Assembly: GCF_965363235.1 (NCBI RefSeq)
Contig: NC_134838.1
Location: 6,267,001 to 6,331,000, forward strand
Source of the DNA: Mytilus galloprovincialis
Lineage: Eukaryota; Mollusca; Bivalvia; Mytilida; Mytilidae
Direction of reading: 5' to 3'
Length of the DNA: 64,000 bases
The stretch's first letter is position 1. Each line of letters starts with the position of its first letter. Shown here piece by piece: positions 51,191 to 62,580 of the stretch. The position numbers were made by a program, and so were the translations under genes. The notes under the pieces are model-generated. The model was not told where the DNA came from and ran no database searches. It was given only the letters and a program-made list of their open reading frames with translations.

Positions 51191-52713
51191 GATATAGGAT
51201 CTGTACCAAATAAGGATAGCAAAATATTAAAAATTTGGAAGGTTGGCACAAATAGACATGGTGTTTATACTAATATTATCCATTAGTGCAAGGTTTTTCA
51301 GGGCTATAGGTTTAAAACGTATGATAAATTCAAAATGGAAATATGCAGCAGGACAGACAATTTTTGCAGATAAATAAATTATGGGTTGTAATGCTTGTTT
51401 GATTAACAGAAATCTGGACATGCATTACATGAATACAGATAAATTAATGAGCCCTTAGAATTGTGGAAAAGGAAGGGATTTTATTCATCACTAGTACACT
51501 AGATACATTTATAAATATGTTTCTGTCAGTATCTTTTATGTTTTAAGAATTATTTTATTCATGTTAAGAAGAAAGGCAAGAAAAGGGGGAAGTACTTCAA
51601 TTGACACAAGATGCTAGTCTTTAAAATATGTATGTTTTGTACCAGGCTAGCATCTACTGGTACAAAACTACTATAAACCTGTAAATCTGGGACCGTTTTG
51701 GTCTATGGGCTTTAGTGCTTACAGCCATAATTATCTTGAATGCATCATTGTGGTTCTGACTATAGTAGATACTTTGTTCTCTGGTTCAAGGGAAAATTTG
51801 TCAATGATACATTTCAAATATTTAATAAGTTCAACAAATGTAAGAGCCACGCATATTTGTTTTGTGATGTCCCGGTGAAAAACTTCTATCTCATGAAGCG
51901 ACAAAGTCGAGCAGAAATCATCTGTTTCTGCTTTTATCCTTTACAAAAGATAAAACTTGAGTCCTCTACAAGGTCTCTCAGAACGTTTCTTTCAAAGAAT
52001 AGCTGAACATTTGATTTTTGATAAAATCCATCTCCCTTATTAAACCAATGCATTGATGCTTTCCCCTGCCGGCCTCTTTGACATTACTTTTGGCAAACTT
52101 TTTCTATTCCATGTCATTTAAATGTTTGCTCCCAATACTGTGTAAGGCAAGCGCTTTTAAGATCGTGATTTGAAATAAGTAAAGCCAGGAACAAACTCGG
52201 CGGATACGATCAAATTCCGGCACAATTTCGATTTTTTTTTAAATAAAAAAAAAATAAATTTCTGAAACGCAAATAAAATTATTTGGGCGGCAAGTTTTTC
52301 AGTGGGTCGGGCGGCAATGCCAAACAAATGAAATTTTATTTTAGGCCTAAGTTCAGCAGGAAACTGTGATTCATAACAGTTCAGGAACATGCTTGCTATT
52401 AAAGGGACACAGTTGATGCCCACAGTAATTCCTAGTACCTGTCAATAAACTTTATTGCAGTAACGCAGTAAATTTGTCAAGCGGAAAATTTTTAGTTAAC
52501 CTTGTTCACCTTTACACTTATTCTCAACTGAAATGTATAACTGTTAAAAAACAAATGTGATCCATACAAAAAACAATTAAGCAATTTAAGATTTGAAGGA
52601 TCAAAGGTAAAATATACATTTGTAATGCCCCAACCCAAATATGACATGTACATGTATGACCACTGAGTATACGACGCAGGATGTTTGTGCTTTTACATAC
52701 GTTTGCATTTTGA

Positions 52714-53625
52714 TACGTCCGCAAAAATTTTTGAGGTCGTATATTGGTATGATGTCGTGGTCAATTTTGCTAGCTTTATTTATACGACCGCAAAAATTAA
52801 AAAAAATTTGTTGGTTGTATATTGGTGTCATAGTCAGCGTCTTCCGAAGACGGATTGTTTCCTGATACTAACTTTTGTATAAGTAAAAAGAAATCAATAA
52901 AATTTTAACACAATGTTTATAACCACAAAAGGAAGCTTGGGATTGATTTTGGGGGTTATGGTCCCAAAGGTTTAGGAATTAGAGGTCCAAAGGGGCCAAA
53001 AACTGCATTTATCTAGTTTCAGGACAAGAAGTTAGTTTTTCAATTGTTCTGATATTGTACCACAATGTTTAATACCATAAGTAGAAGGTTGGGATTTATT
53101 TTAAGGGTTATTGGGCAAACAGTCTAGGAATTAAGGGCTAAAAAGAAGCATTTTTCTAGTTTACAGACAATAAATTGGAGTTATCTTTCTTTGTCCAGAA
53201 TGGTTGTTGAATCACCTTAAACCAATGCCTCATGAAATCTTCTTTGAAAATTTGAGTTATCTTTCTTTGTCCAGAATAGCAGTTGAATCAACTTAAATCA
53301 ATGCTGTATATACAATGCAATATTCACTTTTACTACCAACTGATAAATTAAAGCAATCTTTACCATACAGTGATTACAAGTATTTTGATTACTATTCCAA
53401 GGTAATGCCCCTTTACAAGTGGAAAAATTGAAGAATTTTTTCGTTTCCGTTCATAACTTAAGTTTGTCTCAACTTAATTTCATGAAATGCTTATTACCTC
53501 TAAACTCAGTTTAAGTTCAATTTTTAGCAGCTTCACTTTAACAGTTCTTGAGTTATGTCCCTTTATATCGTTATATGCTAGCGGGGGCATCATCTGTGTC
53601 CCTTTGGACACATTCCCCATTTTTT
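52714..53625 (+). mobile_element. ACGACCGCAAAAATT-hairpin tandem-core element, two nested heads
   Basis: Two related hairpins occur in a row: TACGTCCGCAAAAA / TTTTTGAGGTCGTA at 52714-52741, and TACGACCGCAAAAATT / AATTTGTTGGTTGTA at 52783-52819. Each is followed by ATTGGT. The core has two diverged units (TTGGGATTGATTTTGGG near 52940; TTGGGATTTATTTTAAGGG near 53090). The end is GCGGGGGCATCATCTGTGTCC..TTTGGACACATTCCCC. Confidence 0.65.
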
Positions 53626-54852
53626 ATTTGGCTCGCGGGTATAAGATTTTCAGAAAAAAATTGAACATTTATTTTTCATTACAAATTTTATTAATTACCT
53701 TAAGTAGTTGTTACTTTATCATATGGTACAAAAATTGTTCCAAAAAAATCAATACGTGTTTGCCCCAGGTGACTTTTCAAATGTAGATATCATTGAAAAA
53801 GCTCCAAATTATCTCTCCTTGGTGCAAAAATGCCATTTTTTGGCATTTAAATTGAAATATCTTTTTTTAACTCATGGGTGACCTATATCTTTTATTGTTG
53901 TTTTCGAATAAGCTGTACATAAACTAAATAATTGTAAAATTTAAGCAATTTCTGTAATTTAATTCTTTTTTTTTTATTTCGATATTGCCGCTATTTCTCC
54001 TATTAATTCAACAAGAAAAAAGGACATTAACAAAAATGTATGCTTCTTTCGAAGACAGATTGTGAGTGTAAATGAACGGTGACCCCTTTTTTATTTCATT
54101 TTTCTATTAGGTATAAGATAAAGTTCATTTATTGAAAAATATAGCGAAATCCTATATTAGATAAAAAAAAAATGATTTAGACCCGCAAGCCCCCTTAATT
54201 AATATTAATTTTAACCATGACTATGACATTTTATATTTTAATATTTTATATATAAATATAAATAAAATGAGTAGTTATTGTTGCAAACTCCATTAGAAAT
54301 TTGAATTGAGATCACTTTTGGAATAAGGGAAAGGGGGAGGTAAAAAAAAAAATTAGGGAGGGGGTCAATTTTTCTCATTTCAGAAAATAAAAAGAAAATT
54401 TCTTCAAATATTTTTTTTGGAGAGGTTTTATATTCAACAGCATAGTCATGATAGTGAATTGCTCAAAAGCAAAAAAAAAATTTAAGTTCTTTAGATCGCA
54501 TTCATTCTGTGTCAGAAACCTATGCTGTGTCAACTATTTAATCACAATCCAAATTCAGAGCTGTATCCAGTTTGAATATTGTGTCCATACTAGCCCCAAG
54601 CATTCAGGGTTTGAGCTCTGCAGTCGTATAAAGCTGCACCCTGTGGAGCATCTGGTTTAAATGGACATTTGTGCTTCAATTCATAGATAGAGTTTTTACA
54701 ATATTTACTTCTCATGTCTTCCCTACTATTTTATCTGGTCTTTGGATCAGCTGTTTTGACCTGGCAGAGTTTTTTCATTATGGTTGAAAGTCATTTCATA
54801 GAGCATGCGTGTTTAAAAGTAATTTCATAGCACATAAATATAGTTATTATAG
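53626..54852. other. AT-rich intron/intergenic DNA, nothing recognised
   Basis: Homopolymer-rich sequence, probably within SMARCA4 intron 1. No coding or repeat family was recognised. Frames at 53487 and 54448 have no family features. Confidence 0.5.
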
Positions 54853-55498
54853 CAAGGCTCAACATTAACGCTTGTCAGATTGTCCGGTACCAGAGGAAAA
54901 AAAAGTCAGACAAGTAAAAGCTATATCAAGCTTGTCCGATTGGACAAGTATAACTATTCTGCAGAAAGTAAAATTAATCCAACTTTGATGAGCAAAGTTA
55001 TTATAAAGAAAAACCAAGAAAAGAAGATAAAAACAAGTTAATAATTTGACTTGTTTACTTGAAACTGAAACTTTTTATTTCTCAAGACCCATGTATTTGC
55101 CATCGATAATTTAAAACTGATTCATTGTCAGGTACTTTTTTACTGGTAAAAGGCATACTTTTCTCGAAAACCAGTCATTTGTAGATAAATGAAGTTTACA
55201 AGGCAGTTGTCACCAGATGGAAACATTCCGCTCAAAGTTTAATAGACAGTTTGGCACATTTGATAGACATGATTAATAGACAGTTTGGCAACCCATGAGA
55301 CATTGTGGGACCAATACAAATCATTACCTCCTTTTCCTACCTTATTCTGTCATGTCTGTTGTTTTAGAATAAATACCATACAATACCGGTACTGTTTTTA
55401 AAAAAAAATATTTTTTAGAGAAAATAAAGAAAATATTCACCATAAAATTCATAAAATCATTTTAAATCATATGTTAAAAAAAAAATACTTGCAATACA

Positions 55499-55583
55499 GT
55501 AACCTATTATAGTTGTTAATTTCTGTGTCATTTGGTCTCTTGCAGAGAGTTGTCTCATTGGGCAATCATACCTCATCTTATTT
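55499..55583 (-). repeat. GATGTGGTATGATTGCC family, minus-strand copy
   Basis: On the minus strand: GATGAGGTATGATTGCCCAA, TGAGACAACTCTCTGCAAGA, GACCAAATGACACAGAAATT, AACAACTATAAT. The unit abuts the head of the AGCTCACC element. Confidence 0.6.
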
Positions 55584-55584
55584 T

Positions 55585-58350
55585 TAGCTCACCTGGCTGA
55601 GCTTTTCCCATCACTTTGCGTCTGCCGTCGTCCGTCGTCGTTAACTTTTACAAAAATCTTCCCCTCTGAAACTGCTGGGCCAAATTAAACCAAACTTGGC
55701 CACAATCATCATTGGGGTATATAGTTTAAAAAATGTGTGGCGTGACCCCGCCAACGAACCAAGATGACCGCTATGGCTAAAAATAGAACATAGGGGTAAA
55801 ATGCAGTTTTTGGCTTATAACTCAAAAACCAAAGCATTTAGAGCAAATCTGACATGGGTAAAATTGTTTATCAGGTCAAGATCTATCTGCCCTGAAATTT
55901 TCAGATGAATCAGACAACTCGTTGTTGGGTTGCTGCCCCTGAATATGTAATTTTAAGGAAATTTTGCTGTTTTTGGTTATTATCTTGAATATTATTATAG
56001 ATAAAGATAAACTGTAAACAGCAATAATGTTCAGCAAAGTAAGATTTACAAATAAGTCAACATGACCGAAATGGTCAGTTGACCCCTTTAGGAGTTATTG
56101 CCCTTTATAGTCAATTTTTAACCATTTTTCGTAAATCTTAGTAATCTATTACAAAAATCTTCTCCTCTGAAACTACATGGCCAAATTAATCCAAACTTGG
56201 CCACAATTATCTTTGGGGTATCTAGTTTAAAAAATGTGTGGTGTGACCTGGCCAACCAACCAAGATGGCTGCCATGGCTAAAAATCGAACATAGGGGTGA
56301 AATGTAGATTTTGGCTTATAACTCTGAAACCAAAGCATTTAGAGCAAATCTGACATGGGGTATAATTGTTCATCAATTGAAAATCTATCAGCCCTGAAAC
56401 TTTCAAATGAATAGGACAACCGGTTATTGGGTTGCTGCCCCGAAAAAAGTAATTTGAAGGAAATTTTGCTGTTTTTGGTTATTATCTTGAATATTATTAT
56501 AGATAAAGATAAGCTGTAAACAGCAATAATGTTCAGCAAAGTAAGATTTACAAATAAGTCAACATGACCGAAATGGTCAGTTGACCCCTTTAGGAGTTAT
56601 TGCCCTTTATAGTCAATTTTTAACCATTTTTCGTAAATCTTAGTAATCTATTACAAAAATCTTCTCCTCTGAAACTACATGGCCAAATTAATCCAAACTT
56701 GGCCACAATTATCTTTGGAGTATCTAGTTTAAAAAATGTGTGGTGTGACCTGGCCAACCAACCAAGATGGCTGCCATGGCTAAAAATAGAACATAGGGGT
56801 GAAATGTAGATTTTGGCTTATAACTCTGAAACCAAAGCATTTAGAGCAAATCTGACATGGGGTAAAATTGTTCATCGAGTGAAAATCTATCAGCCCTGAA
56901 ACTTTCAAATGAATAGGACAACCGGTTATTGGGTTGCTGCCCCGAAAAAGTAATTTGAAGGAAATTTTGCAGATTTTGGTTATTATCTTGAATATTATTA
57001 TAGAAAGAGATAAACTGTAAGCAGCAATAATGTTCAGCAAAGTAAGATTTACAAATAAGTCAACATGACCGAAATGGTCAGTTGACCCCTTTAGGAGTTA
57101 TTGCCCTTTATAGTCAATTTTTAACCATTTTGTAAATCTTAGTAATCTATTACAAAAATCTTCTCCTCTGAAACTACATGGCCAAATTAATCCAAACTTG
57201 GCCACAATTATCTTTGGGGTATCTAGTTTAAAAAATGTGTGGTGTGACCTGGCCAACCAACCAAGATGGCTGCCATGGCTAAAAATAGAACATAGGGGTG
57301 AAATGTAGATTTTGGCTTATAACTCTGAAACCAAAGCATTTAGAGCAAATCTGACATGGGGTAAAATTGTTCATCAAGTGAAAATCTATCAGCCCTGAAA
57401 CTTTCAAATGAATAGGACAACCGGTTATTGGGTTGCTGCCCCGAAAAAAGTAATTTGAAGGAAATTTTGCAGATTTTGGTTATTATCTTGAATATTATTA
57501 TAGAAAGAGATAAGCTGTAAACAGCAATAATGTTCAGCAAAGTAAGATCTACAAATAAGTCAACATGACCAAAATTATCAGTTGACCCCTTAAGGAGGTA
57601 TTGCCCTTTATAGTCCATTTTGACCAATTTTTCGTAAATTTTTGTAATCTTTTACAAAAATCTTCTCCTCTGAAACTCCTGGGCCAAATTTAACCAAACT
57701 TGGCCACAATCAATATTGGGGTATTTAGTTTAAAAATTGTGTGGCGTGACCCGTCCAACCAACCAAGATGGCTGCCATGGCTAAAAATAGAACATAGAGG
57801 GGAAATGTAGATTTTGGCTTATATCTCTGACACCAAAGCATTTAGAGCAAATCTGACTAATTGTTTATCAGGTCAAGATCTATCTGACCTGAAATTTTCA
57901 GACAAATCAGACAACCTGTTGTTGGGTTGCTGCCCCCAAATTAGTAATTTTAAGGAAATTTTGCAGATTTGGGTTATTATCTTGAATATTATTATAGATA
58001 GAGATAAACTGTAAACAGCAATAATGTTCAGCAAAGTAAGATTTACAAATAAGTCAACATGACCGAAATGGTCAATTGACCCCCTAAGGAGTTATTGTCC
58101 TTTATAGTAAATTTTCAACAATTTTTATAAAATTTGTAAATTTTTACTAACATTTTCCACTGAAACTACTGGGCCAAGTTCATTATAGATAGAGATAATT
58201 GTAAGCAGCAAGGATGTTCAGTAAAGTAAGATGTACAAACACATCACCATCACCAAAATACAATTTTGTCATGAATCCATCTGCTTTCTTTGTTTAATAG
58301 TCACATAGACCAAGGTGAAAGACACAGGCTCTTTAGAGCCTCTAGTTTTT
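55585..58350 (+). mobile_element. Hairpin-ended tandem-core element, AGCTCACC family (copy c), five core units
   Basis: Begins TAGCTCACCTGGCTGAGCTT (hairpin loop shortened), then GCCGTCGTCCGTCGTCG. Five units of 499-502 bp follow (landmark CAAAAATCTT at 55651, 56152, 56654, 57153, 57655), and then the same 3' part as copy a ending GGCTCTTTAGAGCCTCTAG. Units 2-4 are most alike, showing recent local amplification. Minus-strand frames beginning MLNIIAVYSLSLSIIIF recur once per unit and are repeat sequence, not genes. Confidence 0.82.
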
Positions 58351-59307
58351 TTTATTGATTGCATGATTTGGATAAACTTTTTTCAACTTAAAAAAAAACA
58401 GGATGCTAATTCGATGAGTGTACATTGACAGGCCGATCAGACGTTGCCTCATGTGCAGAGTCTGACGAGACTTTAGCTTTGATGAAAACTCGAACCATAG
58501 TCCTGTGACATGACTAGATTCATTTGTTGTCTTCTCAACTCATATTTTTGAAAAAGATTTCAAAAAATATAAATCAAATTCTTTTCTATTGTTTTAATTC
58601 ATTTTGTTCCTTGAATGAATTTAAAATGCAAACAAGGTTATTATGAAGATCATTTGTTTTGGACAAGTTACAATTTTATTCGCCCAAGTAAGTTTTGGTA
58701 TGTACTTGTCCTAGGCCTGTATAGCTAATAGAAAACATTCTGAAGATATACAGACATGTATAGTCACCACAGATCAGTTTTAACTTAATATATGAAGCTC
58801 ATGGATTAAACAAATTTCTGTTGTTATCTGTCCTGACTGGTATTTTGCATGTATTTCAAAGAAATATTTATATCTTAGGTTACAGACTGAGATAATAAAT
58901 CTAGAGAAAAAGTGCAAATGTCAGATCAATTTAAGACGGGTATAATATCAAAATTTAAAGCGCAAATGTCCAGTGTTTGAAGCACAAATGTCCTATCGTA
59001 TGCATGTTACAGGTGAAAAAACACAAATGTCCTGTGCCCTACGTATACTGTTCACCTATAAATCAATATGTCTGTATGTGGCACTTTAATAAAATAATTT
59101 ATTATTATTATTATTTTATATGTATTGCGTAACTTACTCTCTGTGTAGTTTATTCATTTAATTTCTTGTAAGAGAAATCTGTCATTCTTTGATTAATTTA
59201 CCTGAGCAAAAAATTATCTTTTGAATAGATGAAAACATGTTTCAACTCAAAAAGCAGCATGTGATGTTGTATTTATGTTATGTTCAAGTATATATTTTTT
59301 CTTTCAG

Positions 59308-59342
59308 AAGTGATATATTGAGCTTTAAATCTCCTAGCCATA
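59308..59342 (+). other. SMARCA4: SMARCA4 5' untranslated part of the ATG exon
   Basis: A pyrimidine-rich acceptor TTTTTTCTTTCAG ends at 59307, 35 bases before the ATG. The exon therefore begins untranslated and needs an upstream exon (candidate ending at 48008). Confidence 0.7.
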
Positions 59343-62300
59343 ATGGCTACTGGAGAAGAAGGCAACATGATGGCTGGTCCTCCGATGGCTGGTCCACCAA
59401 TGAACCCTTCTTACCAGCAGCAGCAACCTCAAGACAATGTTCAGATGATACAGAAGGTAATAAACGTTGTCATGAAGATTGTTCTAATTAAACAGTTCAT
59501 ATTTCATGTATTAATTCATGAATGAATATCGATACTTAAATATTTACATACAATGGATCACCACGCTGAGCAACAGTAATTGCTTGCGTCTTAAAAATAT
59601 TGTTGAGAAACTTTTATAATACATGTATGTGTATGAAAAGTGTTATTCTCTGAATGTTCTTCTGCTTGATATTTGTTCTTAAAATTACTCTTACAAAAAA
59701 TATGGTAATTATTAGAAAAATGAAAGAATCTTTAATGTGTCAAAAGTTAATTGAATTCTTTGCTGACCAATTTTTTCCTCACAAGATTTTGTTTCAATAT
59801 TACCCATCTTTTAACCTATATTAATTTTAAATATTTATATTTTTAAGGCAATTAGTCAAATGGAAGACAAAGGTATGCAAGGAGATCCAAGGTATGCTCA
59901 ACTCATGGCTATGGCTGAACGTGCAAGATCTGGTGGCATGCATCCACAAGGAATGCAAGGTAGTGGTGGACCACAAGGCATGCCACCACAACACCATGGT
60001 ATGCAGAATCCATATAATAGAATGGGGCCTGGTGGCATGGGTCCACAGGGCATGCCTAGTGGACAACACCCAATGCAAAGTGGGCCCCAGGGAATGCCTC
60101 CTGGTACTCCTCAAGGTATGCATGGTGTCCAACAACAGGGTATCCCTACAAACCAAGGAATGGGAACACCACACAGAATGGGCAGTATGCATCAAGGTAT
60201 GCCTAATACCCCAAGTGGAATGCCTGGACCTGTACAAAGTATGGGAGCTCCAAATATGTCTGGTCCACCTAATATGCCTAATGTTTCCAGTGGTGGTCCT
60301 GGTTATTCCATGAATGTCCAGAATGTACCCAACCCTACTGGGTCTGGACCAATGAATCCAAACATTGCTGGTGGAGGTGGTAATGTGATGCCAGGACACC
60401 CTAGTGGTCAGAGTGGAATGGGGCACCCAGGACCACAGCCAGGGATGAACCCAATGATGAATAGAGGTGCATCTCAACCAAATATGGCACCTACAAATCC
60501 AGGGATGGAAGGGGATCAACCTCAACAAGGTAATATATTATATGAATGTCTTGAAATATACTTAATGCTTTTCCTGGATATTTTGCTCAATACATCAAGC
60601 ACGATACTTGTTTTGTTGAAGCTTTCAGATATTTAATAAGTGACTCTACATATGCTCCTATATATAAAAAAAGAAGATGTGGAATGATTGCCAATGAGAC
60701 AACTCTCCACAAGAGACCAAAATGACAGAAATTAACAACTATTGGTCTTAAGTTCTGCTCAACCACATGATAAGTTGAACTTGTCTTATCCTCATTTTAA
60801 AGCATTGCATACAACTACAAGAATTACAAGTGGGCATGTACTATTTAGTTTATAACAAAAAAAATATTTGTATTGTTTCCATTATTGCAGGTCACCAAGG
60901 AATGCAGCAGCCTGGAAATAAGATGACTGCCTTCAATCAACCTCAGCTATCACAACTCCGTGCACAAATAATGGCTTATAAATTCCTTGCTAGAAACCAG
61001 TCCATACCTGAAAATCTAAGGGCAGCTGTGGAAGGCAAGAGACCACCTTTTACTGGAATACCAAGACCTCAAGGTTTGAGATTGATACTTATATATCTAT
61101 AGGAGTGATGATAGACTTCAAGTGATTCTCTCAAATACATCTAATTTTATAATTTACATGTACATGTATATTTCGTCCTAATAGGGGAGTATTATACATG
61201 GAAGATCAAATAAATCATAAATAATGTTGAACATTTGAAATTAATTAAATTTGTTTATTATACCCCCGCTTTGAAAAAAAGGGGGTATACTGTTTTACCT
61301 CTGTCTGTCCTTCCGTCAGTCTGACAGTCCGTCCGTCCCATGAATATTTTTCGTCACATTTTTCTCAGGAACTACACTACCAGGATTTCTGAAATTTGGT
61401 TTCAGGCTTGATATATGTCAGCTATACCGTGTGATGCGTTTTCAGATTCATCACTCAACAACTTCCTGTTTACCGAACACTTGTTTGATTTTACACATGA
61501 TAGCCAAGTTGAAAATTTTTTGTCACATTTTTCTCAGGAACTACAATGCAAGGATTTCTGAAATTTGGTTTAAGGGTTAATATAAGTCAGCTATACCGTG
61601 TGATGCGTTTTCAGATTCATCACTCGACAACTTCCTGTTTACCGAACACTTGCATATTTTTACACAATTTATTATTATCCACTTGCAGCGGGGGTATCAT
61701 CAGTGAGCAGTAGCTCGCAGTTTCACTTGTTGTAAAAGATGTAACAATTCCATTTTGACCTTTAAATAATCTATTACAAGTCTTAGGAAAATAATTTTGA
61801 AGTCATTCAAACTAGAAATGGTAAAAAGAATCTGCTTTTATATAATTCAGCCTATACAATATAAAAAAGAAGATGTGGTATGATTGCCAATGAGACAACT
61901 ATCCACAAAATACCAAAATGACACAGACATTAACAACTATAGGTCACCGTACGGCCTTCAACAATGAGCAAAGAAACTTGATACAAATCAGAAACCATGC
62001 TAATCTTTATATAATCCAGCCTATACAAATCAGAAACCATGCTAATCTTTAGATGAGAACAGATGCCTCTTTTTGTACGGGTACTTACAATATCTATATC
62101 TTCATCCATGTTTTAACTTAAAAATTTCAGATTCTCATCCAAATCAGCCACAAAGAATTCCACCTCAAAGTCAGTCCCAGCCTCAACAAGGTCCACAGCC
62201 AAACTTTCAAAGTGGAGCCACACCAGGAGTGCCACCAACTCAACAACAACAACAACAACCAAAACCCAATCAACAGACCCCTCCTCCTTCCTCTTTACAG

Positions 62301-62395
62301 GCTATGATGACCATGCAGAAACAAAGTAAAATAGCACCAGTTCAGAAACCTCAAGGACTTAATCCGATTGATATTCTTAATGAGAGGGAAAATAG
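59343..62395 (+). CDS. SMARCA4: SMARCA4 / brahma SWI/SNF ATPase, N-terminal exons, partial
   Basis: SMARCA4 is the ATPase of BAF/PBAF nucleosome-remodelling complexes. Four coding exons are visible: 59343-59456, 59848-60529, 60891-61073, 62131-62395 (414 codons plus two bases). The start MATGEEGNMMAGPP is not conserved, but MEDKGMQGDPRYAQLM matches human MHEKGMSDDPRYNQM. The QLQ domain is about residues 279-314 ([20 protein letters not shown]; human [20 protein letters not shown]), followed by a Pro/Gln-rich linker. IQKP-like VQKPQGLNPIDILNEREN matches the start of the HSA-proximal region. The Gly/Met/Pro-rich exon 2 is low complexity. HSA, helicase and bromodomain exons lie beyond the right edge. 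Invertebrates usually have one brahma gene standing for both vertebrate SMARCA4 and SMARCA2. Confidence 0.95.
60667..60770 (+). repeat. GATGTGGTATGATTGCC family copy in SMARCA4 intron
   Basis: AAAAAAAGAAGATGTGGAAT, GATTGCCAATGAGACAACTC, TCCACAAGAGACCAAAATGA and AGAAATTAACAACTATTGG form a well-preserved copy. It begins just after an A-run, within the intron before the QLQ exon. Confidence 0.65.
61259..61731 (+). mobile_element. TATACCCCCGC-hairpin tandem-core element
   Basis: The head hairpin TATACCCCCGCTTT / AAAAGGGGGTATA is followed by CTGTCTGTCCTTCCGTC. It has two units of 169 bp (GTCACATTTTTCTCAGGAAC at 61353 and 61522) and the end GCGGGGGTATCATCAGTGAG..TTTCACTTGTT. The hairpin arm GGGGGTAT recurs in the tail. 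It lies in the SMARCA4 intron after the QLQ exon. Confidence 0.75.
61859..62052 (+). repeat. GATGTGGTATGATTGCC family copy flanked by direct repeats
   Basis: The element body (GATGTGGTATGATTGCC to CGTACGGCCTTCAACAATGAG) is flanked by TATAATYCAGCCTATACA at about 61841-61858 and 62010-62027. The downstream bases TACAAATCAGAAACCATGCT are also duplicated (61982, 62024). The long direct repeats suggest staggered insertion plus a local duplication. It lies about 80 bp before the acceptor of the fourth coding exon. Confidence 0.6.
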
Positions 62396-62580
62396 GTATT
62401 TAGTAAAAATAGAGTTCAGACTAACAAAACCTTCACTTTTCTGTTTACTCACACTCAAAATGTTAGACAAAAGCTTGATAAATAATTGATCTTGACAAGA
62501 CGCCATTGCTTTCAAAATGGTTTTAATGATTATAGTTATTTATAGAATTTCATTTTCTAGTTAAATGATATGGATTTTTT

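Larger units (their letters stand above)
50411..52348. mobile_element. Possible DNA element with GTTTGGCATTGCCG ends, containing SINEs
   Basis: AGGCCACCCTTAAAAAATTG, then GTTTGTTTGGCATTGCCGAC on the left, is mirrored on the right (complement AGGCCTAAAAT..TTTGTTTGGCATTGCCG, ending 52348). Left and right are about 1.9 kb apart, with two SINE copies between. No exact target duplication was found, so the two ends could belong to separate insertions. The remainder (51190-52280) has nothing recognisable. Confidence 0.4.
54853..58719. mobile_element. hAT-like element with CAAGGCTCAACATT end, split by a large insertion
   Basis: The left end CAAGGCTCAACATTAACGCT and the right end (complement CAGGCCTAGGACAAGTAC) are imperfectly inverted. 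Both contain repeated GACAAGTA or CTTGTCC words. TATAG flanks both sides (54848-54852, 58720-58724). The tandem-core element at 55585-58350 lies inside, so the host element is about 1.1 kb without it. No transposase was seen. Confidence 0.5.

Noticed and set aside
52641-52882. Overlapping plus and minus frames around TACGACCGCAAAAATT
   Set aside because: They arise from the two hairpin heads of a repeat element; the inverted structure gives frames on both strands.
56339-57627. Recurrent minus-strand frames starting MLNIIAVYSLSLSIIIF (also at 11758-12012)
   Set aside because: They appear once per 500-bp unit of the AGCTCACC repeat, end at different points in different units, and have no conserved protein pattern beyond the DNA repeat.
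59827-60528. 233-codon open frame on the minus strand, rich in H, W, R and T
   Set aside because: It is the complement of the SMARCA4 Gly/Met/Pro-rich exon. The composition follows from GGM/CCA codons, and there is no independent coding signal.
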